This document shows positions 17,395 through 27,113 of a stretch of 64,000 nt of DNA, piece by piece. The translations under genes were made by a program, and so were the position numbers. Every line of letters begins with the position of its first letter. Position 1 is the first letter of the stretch. Location: NCBI GenBank assembly GCA_022825885.1, contig JAJDVY010000037.1, positions 33,247 through 97,246 of the forward strand, given 5' to 3'. Source of the stretch: Nitrospirales bacterium (lineage in GTDB: Bacteria > Nitrospirota > Nitrospiria > Nitrospirales > UBA8639). Below the pieces are notes generated by a model. That model had not been told where the DNA came from. It searched no databases and worked only from the letters and a program-made list of their open reading frames with translations.

Positions 17395-19602
17395 CTATTG
17401 ACCTTGCACCTCGATTTGAGACAAATCGCCAAAGGCTGAAAACAGGTCATCCACCTGACGCAAGAGCGACAAGCGATTCGCACGCACGTCGAGTTCCGGG
17501 GCATTCACCAGTACGCCATCGAAAAATTGGTCGATGGGAGATTTCAATCCGATGAGTTGCTTCAGCGCTCCGTGATAGTCGCGAGCGTCCAGCGCCTGCC
17601 CGACGGCACGGCCGGCCGTTTCGACGGATTCACGTAACGTCCGCTCCGTCGGATGGGTCAACAGCTTGGCATCGACGGTCCTGTCCGTCCAAGCCTCTTT
17701 TTCCACGATCCGGTGCGCCCGCTTGAACCCGACGATCAACGAGTCGAAAGCCCGTCGACTCGTGATCGCCTGCAACGCGTCCATGCGCAAAAACAAATCG
17801 CGGAGATTGCAAGTGGCATCATCGGCACGGGCCAGCACACTATCCATCACGTCTTCCCGGTAGCCCGCCACGATCCGCCCATAATAGCGAAGCCGGTCCT
17901 CCAAAAATTGCTGTAGAGGCGGACCGGAGCCTGCCCTGAGCGGAGCGAATGGGTGTCCGCCCGCTTTGACGCCCTGCTCGACAACCAGGCCTTCCGCCCG
18001 CCGCAAAACGTCCGTGACGTTGAGGTTCAACCCGGCTTCAACCACGATCCGAATCACACCGAACGCACTGCGGCGAAGCCCGAAGGGATCTTCGGAGCCG
18101 GACGGCACGATCCCGGCATGAAAAAACGCCGCCAGGGTATCCAGCCGGTCGGCCAGCGATAAAAACCGGCCCACCGTAGTTTCGGGGATGGCATCATCAG
18201 GCGTGCGAGGCCGGTAGTATTCCCCGATGGCTTGGGAAACCTCGACGGACTCCCCGTCATGCGCCGCATATTTTTCGCCCATCACTCCCTGGAGCGTGGG
18301 GAATTCCCCGACCATCCCCGTCACCAGATCGGCCTTGCTCAAGAACGCCGCACGCTGACACGACGCCACCATCTCCGGGACCCCGCCGGCCTCGGCCAAG
18401 TCACTCACCAGGTTCATGATCCGTTGGGTTTTGTCATACAAAGAACCCAGTTTCTTGTGAAATACGACCCCACGCAGTTCCTGCACGCGGTCGGCCAGCT
18501 TCACCTTGCGATCCTCGTCGAAAAAATACCGGGCGTCCGCCAGGCGCGCGGCCAGGACCCGCTCATTGCCGACCCTGATCAACTCCATGTTGATCATATC
18601 CATGTTGGTGGGAGCGAAAAACCGGGGAAGGAGTTCCCCTTTCCGATTGACGACCGAGAAAAACCCCTGATGTTCTTCCATGGAGGCAATCAGCACCTCA
18701 TGCGGCACGGCCAGGTAAGCCTGATCAAACGTCCCGCACACAACGTTGGGACATTCCAATGAAAACACGGCCTGCTCGAGCAGTTCTTCATGATTGGCCT
18801 GGTACACCCGTCCCTTGACCGAACGGGCAAGCCGTGCAAGTTGTCCGGCCAGCGTATCCCGGCGCCAAACCGGATCAGCCACCACACCGTAATCGGCCAA
18901 CGTCATTTCATACTCTTCCGGCCTTGGAATCCTGATCCCTTTGCTCGCCTCACCGGATTTTTCATCAACGATGAACCGGTGTCCCCACGACCTGGCCCCG
19001 GAACGCACTCCGGCGAAATCGAAGGACAACGCTTTGGCACCCACGAGCGCGACCACCCACCGGATAGGCCGAGGATACCGGACCCCCGAGGCATTCCACC
19101 GCATGGTTTTCGGAAACGTGAGTTGTGGAAGAAGATGGGGGAGATGGTCGGTCAGCACCTGAGCCGCAGGCAACCCGTTCTCGTGTTTGACCGCGCAGAG
19201 GTAGACCCCTTTGGGAGTGTCCCGTGTCTCCAATTCCCTGACGTCCATCCCTTGGGATTTCGCAAAACCCTCCGCGGCTTTGGTGGGATGCCCTTGGGCG
19301 TCAAACGCCACGGCTTTGGAAGGCCCCAGTGTTTCCCGCAAGGTCGAGGGTTGCATGGCGGCCAGTCCTTCGACCAGGACCGCCAAACGCCGCGGAGTCC
19401 CGAAGGTCTGAATCCGGTCATGGGAGAGACGGTGATTCGCCAGAAAACCTTTCATCAAAACGGCGAGTTGCATCATGGCCGGTTGGATCACCTGCCACGG
19501 CAATTCTTCGGACCCGATTTCCAACAGGAACGACGTTGTGGAAAGGCGCTTGGGTTTGGGGGCTTTCTTTGCGGGCACGGGAGTGGAGCGTCGGGACGAC
19601 AT
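17395..19602 (-). CDS. glyS: Glycyl-tRNA synthetase beta subunit
   Basis: GlyS pairs with GlyQ in the alpha2beta2 synthetase that charges tRNA-Gly; the beta subunit binds tRNA. The family start FLLEIGSEELPW lies near residue 25, followed by a GRFLSLADRLDTLAAFF block and a C-terminal anticodon-binding DALR-like region. The ATG at 19602 (MSSRRSTPVP...) is preferred; a TTG at 19620 directly abutting the glyQ stop is possible. Length about 735 residues, slightly above usual. The excess includes HPFAPLRAGSGPPL near residue 550, which is translated from a dispersed REP-like repeat inserted in frame (17927-17953). The gene is nonetheless intact. Confidence 0.97.
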   Translation of the reverse strand: MSSRRSTPVPAKKAPKPKRLSTTSFLLEIGSEELPWQVIQPAMMQLAVLMKGFLANHRLSHDRIQTFGTPRRLAVLVEGLAAMQPSTLRETLGPSKAVAFDAQGHPTKAAEGFAKSQGMDVRELETRDTPKGVYLCAVKHENGLPAAQVLTDHLPHLLPQLTFPKTMRWNASGVRYPRPIRWVVALVGAKALSFDFAGVRSGARSWGHRFIVDEKSGEASKGIRIPRPEEYEMTLADYGVVADPVWRRDTLAGQLARLARSVKGRVYQANHEELLEQAVFSLECPNVVCGTFDQAYLAVPHEVLIASMEEHQGFFSVVNRKGELLPRFFAPTNMDMINMELIRVGNERVLAARLADARYFFDEDRKVKLADRVQELRGVVFHKKLGSLYDKTQRIMNLVSDLAEAGGVPEMVASCQRAAFLSKADLVTGMVGEFPTLQGVMGEKYAAHDGESVEVSQAIGEYYRPRTPDDAIPETTVGRFLSLADRLDTLAAFFHAGIVPSGSEDPFGLRRSAFGVIRIVVEAGLNLNVTDVLRRAEGLVVEQGVKAGGHPFAPLRAGSGPPLQQFLEDRLRYYGRIVAGYREDVMDSVLARADDATCNLRDLFLRMDALQAITSRRAFDSLIVGFKRAHRIVEKEAWTDRTVDAKLLTHPTERTLRESVETAGRAVGQALDARDYHGALKQLIGLKSPIDQFFDGVLVNAPELDVRANRLSLLRQVDDLFSAFGDLSQIEVQGQ
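17927..17953. repeat. REP-like repeat unit inserted in frame within glyS
   Basis: The 27 bases begin with GAGCCTGCCCTGAGCGGAGC, identical to the reverse complement of the intergenic repeat at 63781-63807, and end in a diverged GAATGGG. A related but more diverged copy occurs at about 48522-48560. In glyS it encodes HPFAPLRAG and keeps the frame. Confidence 0.8.
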
Positions 19603-19620
19603 GGGCCAAGCTATGGACAA

Positions 19621-20544
19621 TTATGCCGGAGGGCGATTGGGCGTTCCCTGGAAAGACGCGACGGGCCTCGCCCCTGATCCGGCCAGTAATGGGAACCCCA
19701 GGCTCTTGCGTCGTTCGACGTAGGCGTCCGCGCAACCACGAGCGAGTCCGCGCACCCGTCCGATATAGCCCGTTCGCTCCGCCACGCTCAGTGCCCCACG
19801 CGCGTCCAGGACATTGAACAAGTGCGAGGTTTTCATACAATAATCATAGGCCGGCAACACAAGCCCCTTCTCCAGCAACGTGCGACATTCCGCCTCACAG
19901 GAATCAAACATCGTTCTGATCATGACGATATCCGCGACCTCGAAATGATAGCGGGAAAACTGGACCTCCGAATCATGGAATACATCGCCATAACTGACGT
20001 CCTTCGACCACCGGAGATCGTACACGTTATCAACCTCCTGCAAATACATGGCAATCCGCTCCGTTCCATAGGTGAGTTCCACGGTCACCGGGTCAAGGGT
20101 ATGTCCGCCGGCCTCCTGGAAATACGTGAATTGGGTAATCTCCATACCATCGAGCCGGACTTCCCATCCCAGTCCCCACGCGCCCAACGTGGGAGATTCC
20201 CAATCATCCTGCCTGAACTGGATGTCATGTTTGCGAGGATCGATCCCGAGCGCCGAGAGACTCTCCAGGTACAACGACTGGATCGTATCCATGCACGGCT
20301 TGATCACCACCTGATACTGATAATAATGCTGCAACCGGTTGGGGTTCTCTCCGTACCGGCCGTCGGTGGGGCGACGGCACGGTTCAACGTACGCCGCGCG
20401 CCAGGGCTCCGGCCCCAGGGCACGCAGAAAGGTGGCCGGGTTGAACGTGCCGGCGCCCTTTTCCAAATCATACGGCTGGCAAATGATGCAGTCGTGTTGA
20501 GACCAAAACTGATGAAGCGAGAGGATAAGATGCTGAACGGTCAC
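19621..20544 (-). CDS. glyQ: Glycyl-tRNA synthetase alpha subunit
   Basis: GlyQ is the catalytic class II aminoacylation subunit. Motifs include [36 protein letters not shown] near the N-terminus and the [29 protein letters not shown] block. The GTG at 20544 gives [14 protein letters not shown], which lines up with the known family start; a TTG at 20592 would add 16 residues without a better ribosome-binding site. The stop lies just before the glyS start region, the usual glyQS operon order. About 307 residues. Confidence 0.95.
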   Translation of the reverse strand: MTVQHLILSLHQFWSQHDCIICQPYDLEKGAGTFNPATFLRALGPEPWRAAYVEPCRRPTDGRYGENPNRLQHYYQYQVVIKPCMDTIQSLYLESLSALGIDPRKHDIQFRQDDWESPTLGAWGLGWEVRLDGMEITQFTYFQEAGGHTLDPVTVELTYGTERIAMYLQEVDNVYDLRWSKDVSYGDVFHDSEVQFSRYHFEVADIVMIRTMFDSCEAECRTLLEKGLVLPAYDYCMKTSHLFNVLDARGALSVAERTGYIGRVRGLARGCADAYVERRKSLGFPLLAGSGARPVASFQGTPNRPPA

Positions 20545-20721
20545 GGAAGTCGTTGCCGCCAGGCTCCGGTAACTGTTCGACCTGAACGGCAAAAAGAGTA
20601 TGAATGATATAAACGGTTGAACCTAACAACAAACCCTTGGAGTGTCAAGGATGGGGCAAGTGCGGGGCTATGCCCTATGAGAGAGTGGTAGCCGCCGTAT
20701 CTCATGCGGCCTCCTTCTATT

Positions 20722-20830
20722 TGCTGTCATCCCCGATCAAAGCCTGTCCTTGACATTTTTAATCGAGGATCCAGTGTCTTTGGTTTTTCTTCGTCCGTGA
20801 AGCAACGACCCTGGATCCCCGATCGGGGAT
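20722..20830. repeat. REP-like repeat copy, interrupted by the IS
   Basis: This carries CTGTCATCCCCGATC, a CCTGTCCTTGAC arm, AATCGAGGATCCAG and CCCTGGATCCCCGATCGGGGAT. The same pieces recur at 25009-25160, 27440-27540, 44324-44560, 56438-56530 and 63660-63745. The repeat is cut at GGGGAT by the IS and resumes as GATGACAG at 21884. Confidence 0.8.
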
Positions 20831-21880
20831 TGTAAATGTTCACTAATTCGTTGACAGAATGATAGGATCACCCATCCTTTCACCTGGAGGCGAAGCCATG
20901 CGCAGAAATACGGAGGATAAGACCCTCTATCGCAACTATGTCCGGAAATGGAAATTCCTGATCCACGAGTACGAGTTGGTCAAGCGGAAACGTCACCCCA
21001 AATTCCGGTTTGTCTCGGATTTCTACCGGTTTCATCAGACCCACCGCCAGACCTTCTTGAAATATTATCACCGCTTCCAGCAGCGGGGCACCGAGGAGGC
21101 CTTGGTCCCCCAGAAGCGCGGGCCGAAGTGGAAAAGTCGCCAGATCTCCGGGTATATTGAGCGACAGATCTTGCAGCATCGGCAGAAGGGCATCAATCGC
21201 TATGAGATTTGTCAATTGCTGGCACCCACCCTGCAGCACCGGACGCCCTCGCCGAGTACGGTCTATCGGGTGAGCCGACGGCAGGGCCTGAATCGGTTAA
21301 CGCCCCCGCTCAAACAGGAGAAACGGCGCATTGTGAAGCAGAAAGCCGGGGAATTGGGGCATCTGGACTGCCATCACTTGAGCAAGGACCTGATTGCCAC
21401 CGACCCGACCCGCTATTATCTGGTGTGTGTGATCGATGCCTGTACCCGCCTGGCCTGGGCCGAGGTGGTCACCGATGTGAAGAGCCTGACGGTGATGTTC
21501 AGTGCCCTGAAGAGCTTCAATCTGCTCCATCAGCGGTATCAGCTCCAGTTTGCCGAGGTCTTAACGGACAATGGCTCGGAGTTCGCGGCGCCCACCCGGC
21601 CCGCGACCCACCCGTTTGAACGCATGCTGCGGGAACTGGGGATCAAGCATCGGTATACGCGGCCGTATCGGCCACAGACGAACGGGAAGGTGGAACGGTT
21701 CTGGCGGACGGTGAACGAGGACCTGATCGAGGGGACCACGTTCGCCAGCTTAGCGGAGTTTCAGGACGAATTGGAGCAATATTTGCTGTATTACAATGAG
21801 ATGCGCCCTCATCAGGCGTTGGGAGGCCAAACCCCGAAACAAATTAACGCATCTTGTCAACGAATTACTGAACACATACA
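20831..21880. mobile_element. IS481-like insertion sequence
   Basis: The 1.05-kb element has imperfect terminal inverted repeats: left TGTAAATGTTCACTAATTCG (then TTGACAGAATG), right (reverse complement) TGTATGTGTTCAGTAATTCG (then TTGACAAGATG). It encodes one DDE transposase. The flanks are GGGAT on the left and AGGAT on the right, suggesting a short GGAT target duplication. It sits inside a REP-like repeat. Confidence 0.85.
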
Positions 21881-21887
21881 AGGATGA
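20898..21887 (+). CDS. IS481-family DDE transposase
   Basis: The 329-residue transposase (ATG at 20898, GGAGG ten bases upstream) has an N-terminal helix-turn-helix region and a retroviral-integrase-like core. The catalytic acidic residues can be placed in GHLDCHHL, LTDNGSEF and NGKVERFWR, with about 35 residues between the second Asp and the Glu. The C-terminal YNEMRPHQALGGQTP motif is typical of IS481/IS3-type integrases. The TGA stop (21885-21887) lies beyond the right inverted repeat, in the flanking repeat, so the host sequence supplies the stop codon. The frame is intact and the element may be active. Confidence 0.93.
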   Translation: MRRNTEDKTLYRNYVRKWKFLIHEYELVKRKRHPKFRFVSDFYRFHQTHRQTFLKYYHRFQQRGTEEALVPQKRGPKWKSRQISGYIERQILQHRQKGINRYEICQLLAPTLQHRTPSPSTVYRVSRRQGLNRLTPPLKQEKRRIVKQKAGELGHLDCHHLSKDLIATDPTRYYLVCVIDACTRLAWAEVVTDVKSLTVMFSALKSFNLLHQRYQLQFAEVLTDNGSEFAAPTRPATHPFERMLRELGIKHRYTRPYRPQTNGKVERFWRTVNEDLIEGTTFASLAEFQDELEQYLLYYNEMRPHQALGGQTPKQINASCQRITEHIQG

Positions 21888-21957
21888 CAGAAAGAGGAAA
21901 GACAAGCGTTGGAATGACGGAAAAACGAGTCGGAATCGGCAGAGACGAAAAAAGCCG

Positions 21958-24906
21958 CTAAAGAAAACTGGCCGTCAGTCCGATGAAGACATATCGGCCC
22001 AGGACGTCGTAGAGACCGGGAAAGGTGCCGCCATTGCCGGCGATGCTTGGCCCTGCCTGCTGACCGGCGACCGGCGGCTCTCGATCGAACAGATTGTTGA
22101 TCCCCACCCGAAGACTGGCGGCGTCGGCGAAATCCCAAATCGCAGCCAGATCGATATAGTGTCGCTCTCCGAGATCCACCCCGATGTCGCTCAGGGCTTC
22201 AACGCCACTGACGTAACGCCACATGAGGCTGGGCCGGATACCCCAGGGCGTGATCCAGGTGGCTCGCAGATTGTTACGCAGGTCCGGGGTCGGCGAGCCA
22301 CACGTGAGCCCCCATTTGCCGACACAGTCAACCGTCGGCGCGCCCGCCAACTCCTGCTGGTCCCACGTGGCCGTGACCGAGAGAATATCATTGAAGTTGA
22401 GCCGTCCCCACTCGCCGGCGTCAAGGTCATAGAGAGCGGTCACGTCGTACCCTTGCACTTTCTCGATGGCCAGGTTGTCCAACAGGGATACAATGTGGCC
22501 GCTGCGGTCCACGTCGGACCCCACCCACAAGTCACCGCCTTGTCCGCGTCTCACTTTGGCGCATTGCGCGGCATCACCGTCCAGACATTCATTCAGGATA
22601 AACTGCGGGTTCAAACGGCTGATCCCTTTTTTGATTCTGATCGAATAGTAGTCCACGCTGAAGTGGACCCCTTGGACGAAGCGGGGCGTCCACACCAGAC
22701 CAAAGGAGTACGTGTCGGCTTCTTCCGCCGCCAAACCGGGGTTCCCTCCTTGCAGGAAGTTATACTGTTGAGCCGGTGAGTCGGCGATGTTGCCGAACTG
22801 GGTAGCCGTCACGCCGCTCCGCGCGCATTCTTCAAAGGTGCGGCCCGCGGCCGTCCGGCCATTGGTCACGGGTCCGCCACAAGGGTCACTGGGCATGTCG
22901 AACAGGTTGAAGCCTTGCGGCAAGAACCGTTCCCGCACGTTCGGGCCACGAATCGCCCGTTGAAAACTGGCCCGCAAGGTGACGCCGGAATCGATGGTCC
23001 AACCAGAACGGACACCAAAGGTATTGGTCTGCAAGTCGTAATCGTAATCGGAATAGCGATATCCCACGTCGATCCCCAGTTCTTTTGCAAACGGAGCGCC
23101 TTCAACCAATGGGATGCCGGCTTCGAAAAAGAACTCCGTCACGTCGAATCCGCCACTGACCGGAAGGCTGGCGCCTCCCTGACCGGCACCTTCCCCGCTA
23201 CGGTAGGCGTCGTCCGGATTGAACGTAAGACTTTCTTTGCGGTATTCGCCGCCCAGCACCACGTCCATACTGGTTTTCGCGAAAGGCGATTGGATGCCGT
23301 ACCGGCCCAGATGACCGGTGAGATAACCGGATACCACCGTCTGGTCGGTCGATCCTTCGGCGGTCAGCGGCAACATCAAGTAATTGACCATGTCCGGCGT
23401 CACCCCGCCCTCCCGAAAGATATTCCAGGGCACACAACCCGGGTCGGAGCCATCCAGCACGGACCGGCACACGACCTCACCGGTCCCCGGATGTTCCACC
23501 GCGTCCAGCGAGCGCTTGATCCTGGTGATCGACAGGTCGTTCAGGTAGGTGTTCTTCATGTTCACCTTGGAATACTGGTAATGCAATTCATAGAGCCAAC
23601 GGTCATTCAGATCGCCCCGCAGGCCGAATACGCTACGATAGGAGGTGTGACGCAGATCATTTTGACGGCTGCCCCCTTCCACGTTGCGCCGGCCGATGTT
23701 CACCGTCTGTACGTCGTCCTTCGTCAGACCATAAGCACCACATATCGCCTCGAACTGTTGCGGAGACAGGAAGGCATTACCGCAGTTCAGCGTATCGGTC
23801 ACGAAGAACGCCCCGGAAGGGGCGATCTGGGCCACAGACCGGTCGTCCATGAACATGAACTCCGTGTAGGCTTCCACCTTGTCATGCACGTCATAGTTCG
23901 CAAACAGACCGGCGGTCCAGCGTGTGTCCGGACGCTGGAAATAGTTCGTCGGCGCATAGTTGTAGAGGGTCCCTTCCCGTGGCACGAATTGATGACCCTT
24001 CACTTTGTAATCGAAGCCTTTCAGGCCCCGGCTGCCCAGCGCGCCAAAGTCGGAGAAGGTCCCCTGCGGCGACGTACCCGAACCGCCGCACGCCGTCAGA
24101 CCCTTGGTCAAATCACACGAACTGTAATCGCGATCCCCGTGGAAGACCGCTTCGATATTGCGATAGGTCCCGTAGACCGTGACGTTGCCGCGCCGGCCCA
24201 GATTCTTGCCCATGACCAGGGAGACATTCGAGATATCGCCGTCCCACGCCGAGCCATCGGGAACGGCATAGCCGGCATCCCGGACAATCCCTTGCCACCG
24301 GTCGTTGTCATTGTTGTGCTGGTACTGGCTGAACTGGTAATCGAACTTGACGCCTTCGAAATCATCGACCATCAGGAAATTAACCACCCCGGCCACGGCA
24401 TCGGCCCCGTAGGTTGCCGAGGAGCCGCCGGTCAGCATCTCGACGCTTTTGATCAACACGCCGGGGATCTGGTTGATATCGGCGCCAACCCCACCCCCGA
24501 TCGGCGAGCCGGCCGGCATGCGCCGACCGTTGATCAGCACCAACGTCCGCTTCGCACCCAGGTTGCGCAGGTTCAAGGTGGCCGTCCCGGTAGAGGAGTT
24601 GGAAATGTGAGCGTTCTGGCCGGAGAACACCTGCGGCAGGATGCGTAACGTGTCTTCCACCCGGACGTTGCCCTGAAAGGACAAGACGTCCGCGTCGATG
24701 TGATAGACCGGACTGGCGCTGGACAAATTGGGGATATGGATGCGGGAACCGGTCACCACAACCTCTTCCAAGCGCATGGGCGCTTCGCCAACTTCACCTT
24801 GCGGTGGCTCCCGATCTGCGGCAAGGACCGGCGTGACCAAGGCCAACAGCCATGCCGCACCTATCGCGATTCCTCTGCACCAAACAATCTTATTCGACAC
24901 GTTCAT
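21958..24906 (-). CDS. TonB-dependent outer-membrane receptor
   Basis: The protein of about 982 residues has a signal peptide (IAIGAAWLLALVTPVLAADR, AxA site), a TonB-box-like segment MRLEEVVVTGSRI, an N-terminal plug (LVLINGRRMPAG, SVEMLTGGSSATYGADAVAGVVNFLM) and a 22-strand barrel ending LGRYVFIGLTASFL with a terminal aromatic/hydrophobic pattern. AGGAGGGG lies immediately before the ATG at 24906, very close; the GTG six bases inward would have better spacing. The plug GRRMPAG/GGSSATYGADA pattern is that of large receptors for polymers or complex organic ligands (CirA/IroN-type superfamily); the ligand is unknown. It stands alone, flanked by repeats, without ABC or siderophore genes. Confidence 0.93.
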   Translation of the reverse strand: MNVSNKIVWCRGIAIGAAWLLALVTPVLAADREPPQGEVGEAPMRLEEVVVTGSRIHIPNLSSASPVYHIDADVLSFQGNVRVEDTLRILPQVFSGQNAHISNSSTGTATLNLRNLGAKRTLVLINGRRMPAGSPIGGGVGADINQIPGVLIKSVEMLTGGSSATYGADAVAGVVNFLMVDDFEGVKFDYQFSQYQHNNDNDRWQGIVRDAGYAVPDGSAWDGDISNVSLVMGKNLGRRGNVTVYGTYRNIEAVFHGDRDYSSCDLTKGLTACGGSGTSPQGTFSDFGALGSRGLKGFDYKVKGHQFVPREGTLYNYAPTNYFQRPDTRWTAGLFANYDVHDKVEAYTEFMFMDDRSVAQIAPSGAFFVTDTLNCGNAFLSPQQFEAICGAYGLTKDDVQTVNIGRRNVEGGSRQNDLRHTSYRSVFGLRGDLNDRWLYELHYQYSKVNMKNTYLNDLSITRIKRSLDAVEHPGTGEVVCRSVLDGSDPGCVPWNIFREGGVTPDMVNYLMLPLTAEGSTDQTVVSGYLTGHLGRYGIQSPFAKTSMDVVLGGEYRKESLTFNPDDAYRSGEGAGQGGASLPVSGGFDVTEFFFEAGIPLVEGAPFAKELGIDVGYRYSDYDYDLQTNTFGVRSGWTIDSGVTLRASFQRAIRGPNVRERFLPQGFNLFDMPSDPCGGPVTNGRTAAGRTFEECARSGVTATQFGNIADSPAQQYNFLQGGNPGLAAEEADTYSFGLVWTPRFVQGVHFSVDYYSIRIKKGISRLNPQFILNECLDGDAAQCAKVRRGQGGDLWVGSDVDRSGHIVSLLDNLAIEKVQGYDVTALYDLDAGEWGRLNFNDILSVTATWDQQELAGAPTVDCVGKWGLTCGSPTPDLRNNLRATWITPWGIRPSLMWRYVSGVEALSDIGVDLGERHYIDLAAIWDFADAASLRVGINNLFDREPPVAGQQAGPSIAGNGGTFPGLYDVLGRYVFIGLTASFL

Positions 24907-25008
24907 CCCCTCCTGGATAGCGGTCCGTACGCACTCCTTTCCCAAATTCGAGCGAAACTGTAGCACATTAACTAAGTAGACGCGATCATACGTGCTGCTG
25001 ATTCCTGT

Positions 25009-25160
25009 CCGTCATCTCCGACCTTCCTCCTGTCATCCTCGACGCTTGTCCCCGATCCTCGATTAAAATAGCCTGTCCTTGACGTTCTTAATCGAGGATC
25101 AAGGACAGGCTTTGACCGGAGATCCAGGCGATCTATAAGGATCCAGCGCCTTTGTCTTTT
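25009..25160. repeat. REP-like palindromic repeat cluster
   Basis: This contains CTGTCATCCTCGACGCTTGT, CCTGTCCTTGACGTTCTTAA, ATCGAGGATCAAGGACAGGC and a GATCCAGG end. Arms such as GCCTGTCCTTGA and TCAAGGACAGGC can pair into long hairpins. No gene is supported between 24907 and 25330. Confidence 0.75.
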
Positions 25161-25330
25161 GTATTTCACCCTCTCCCTTGACTCCAGTCTGATTCTGTGG
25201 CCATCTTTGTTTCCGCCACTCCAACGTCCAGGCACATGATTGCGGTTTCGGAGAATTTTGTCGATAATGGCTGGTGTTCCCCCACAAATGAGGTACGGTT
25301 TGCGACACGGCTCCAACCAGTAGGAATTTC

Positions 25331-26281
25331 ATGACCTCTCCCATAGAACAACGCTCAATGTTCAACAACGACAGCGCAAATGTGCGAAGTCATCGTGTCC
25401 GTCGTGCGACCGCGTTGCCCTCAAACCGTTTTCTTTCGATGACGGTTAACGACGAACCTATCGATTCGCTTGTGCAACCTGTGCTCATTCAAGGACATGC
25501 ACTGGATGCATTGAACCTCCTGCCCGAAAACAGCATTCAGACGGTGGTGACATCACCGCCGTACTGGTCCCTGCGAGATTACGCTGTCAAGGAGCAAATC
25601 GGATGCGACGAATCCCTTGCAGACTACCTTGCCGGCATCGTGAAGACCTTCGACAAACTACGACGGGTTCTTAAAGCGGACGGCACGATCTGGTTGAATG
25701 TGGGCGACGCCTACACCTCGGGCAACCGCCGGTATCGTGCGCCGGACAAAAAGAACCGCGCGCGCGCGATGTCCACGCGTCCCGTCACACCGGACGGACT
25801 CAAGCCAAAGGATCTGATCGGACTTCCTTGGAGGCTGGCGTTCGCACTACAGGATGCCGGATGGTGGCTTCGATCCGAAATCATCTGGAGCAAACCAAAT
25901 GCCCACCCGGAATCCGTGCGAGATCGACCGACGAAAGCGCATGAAATCGTGTTTCTCCTATCGAAAAATCAGGACTACTATTACGATGTCAAGGCAGTCC
26001 GTGGACCAAATGGCCGCCGTCTTCGGACGACATGGGAAATTCCGACGGAACCCCGGAAACAAAACAATGGTATCGTGGACGGTCATCCGGCCGTTATGCC
26101 GGCGGTGCTTGCCCAGCGCTGTTTGAGGATAACAAGCAGGCCCGGGGACTTCGTACTTGATCCCTATGCCGGCTCAGGCACGACACTGTTGGCAGCGCAG
26201 GGTCTGGGAAGACAATGGGTTGGCATTGAATTGAAACCAGCCTTCATCGATTTGATGCAACACAGGCTTATGAATCGGTGA
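25331..26281 (+). CDS. Type II N4-cytosine (SmaI-like) DNA methyltransferase
   Basis: The catalytic motif TSPPYWSLRDY (motif IV, SPPY type) comes first and the SAM-binding motif DPYAGSGTTLLAAQGLGRQWVGIEL comes near the C-terminus, the beta-class order. SPPY is typical of N4-cytosine methylases, including the CCCGGG-specific group; target specificity is inferred from the partner. Two in-frame ATGs exist: 25331, and 25439 (MTVNDEPIDSL), the latter closer to the family length (280 versus 316 residues). The stop overlaps the GTG of the endonuclease in a GTGA arrangement. Confidence 0.9.
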   Translation: MTSPIEQRSMFNNDSANVRSHRVRRATALPSNRFLSMTVNDEPIDSLVQPVLIQGHALDALNLLPENSIQTVVTSPPYWSLRDYAVKEQIGCDESLADYLAGIVKTFDKLRRVLKADGTIWLNVGDAYTSGNRRYRAPDKKNRARAMSTRPVTPDGLKPKDLIGLPWRLAFALQDAGWWLRSEIIWSKPNAHPESVRDRPTKAHEIVFLLSKNQDYYYDVKAVRGPNGRRLRTTWEIPTEPRKQNNGIVDGHPAVMPAVLAQRCLRITSRPGDFVLDPYAGSGTTLLAAQGLGRQWVGIELKPAFIDLMQHRLMNR

Positions 26282-27027
26282 CACTCGCCGAACTGAAAAA
26301 GCGGCTTGATACGCTTTCCCCGACAGGAATTCGATTCGTCGCCCGAATGGTGAAATCGCTGTCGGCGCCTCCGCAGGCAAGAGTCAACAAACAGAAAACG
26401 TGGCTGCCCGCCGACTGGATTGAGTATTTTGGTCTCGCGCTTTCCGTGCACCACGGAACGACAACGCAACCGCTTGAGCAAAAAGGCTTCGAAACGGTTT
26501 TCCGCAACGCGTGCGAATCCGTCGGCTGGGCGGTGGAAAGTCCTGTTTCGGAAACCCGAAGGTTTCTGGACCTTCACGTCAAGCGTGATGGTTTTTCTGA
26601 ACTGAAGCTGTCGTTGAAATCGACGGCTGCACAGCGGCTTTCCCGCACTTCGGCTCACATCTCGAAACTGACCGAAGCTGCATGGATTCAGGACATGCGG
26701 ACTGCAAAACAACGCCGTGAACGGACCCTAACCCTGTTCCGGGAGTACATGAATGCGGTGGACTCCATCATGATGTTACGGGCATTCCGCAAGGAACAAG
26801 GTATCCCCTCAGAGTACCAGCTTGTCGAAATACCGAGCGAAATGTTCCAGTCTTTGCAAAATGCTCCCCTGGTGTCGTTCAATGCTGACGGGCCGACCAT
26901 TGACTGTTCCTATGGCGGGTATGATGTCGCGGCTCGTGTGTCCCTTGACCGGTCTGATGCAAAGATCACGATCAAGCAGATCCAGCTTGCCGCTTGCACC
27001 GTGCATGTGGAGTGGGAAATCGTGTAG
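26278..27027 (+). CDS. Type II restriction endonuclease, SmaI-like
   Basis: The 249-residue protein overlaps the methylase stop by four bases. It has a PD-(D/E)xK-type core: RFLDLHV (Asp) followed by SELKLSLKS (Glu-x-Lys), then SRTSAHISKLTEA and SEYQLVEIPSEMF. From memory these blocks, the total length and the closing ACTVHVEWEIV match R.SmaI (CCCGGG), but I could not align them. In that class the methylase is N4-cytosine, as seen here. The GTG start is forced by the overlap. The arrangement, methylase first with the endonuclease coupled behind, ensures protection before cutting. Confidence 0.75.
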   Translation: MTLAELKKRLDTLSPTGIRFVARMVKSLSAPPQARVNKQKTWLPADWIEYFGLALSVHHGTTTQPLEQKGFETVFRNACESVGWAVESPVSETRRFLDLHVKRDGFSELKLSLKSTAAQRLSRTSAHISKLTEAAWIQDMRTAKQRRERTLTLFREYMNAVDSIMMLRAFRKEQGIPSEYQLVEIPSEMFQSLQNAPLVSFNADGPTIDCSYGGYDVAARVSLDRSDAKITIKQIQLAACTVHVEWEIV

Positions 27028-27113
27028 CAGTAAACTGATACACATGCCCACCGTCCACGCGTGACCTTATCCCTTTCCTCCTGCTGCCATCACCGACACG
27101 CCTTCTGTCACCT

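Noticed and set aside
22915..24648. 577-codon plus-strand frame opposite the TonB receptor
   Set aside because: This is an antisense shadow of a well-supported receptor gene, with no domain of its own.
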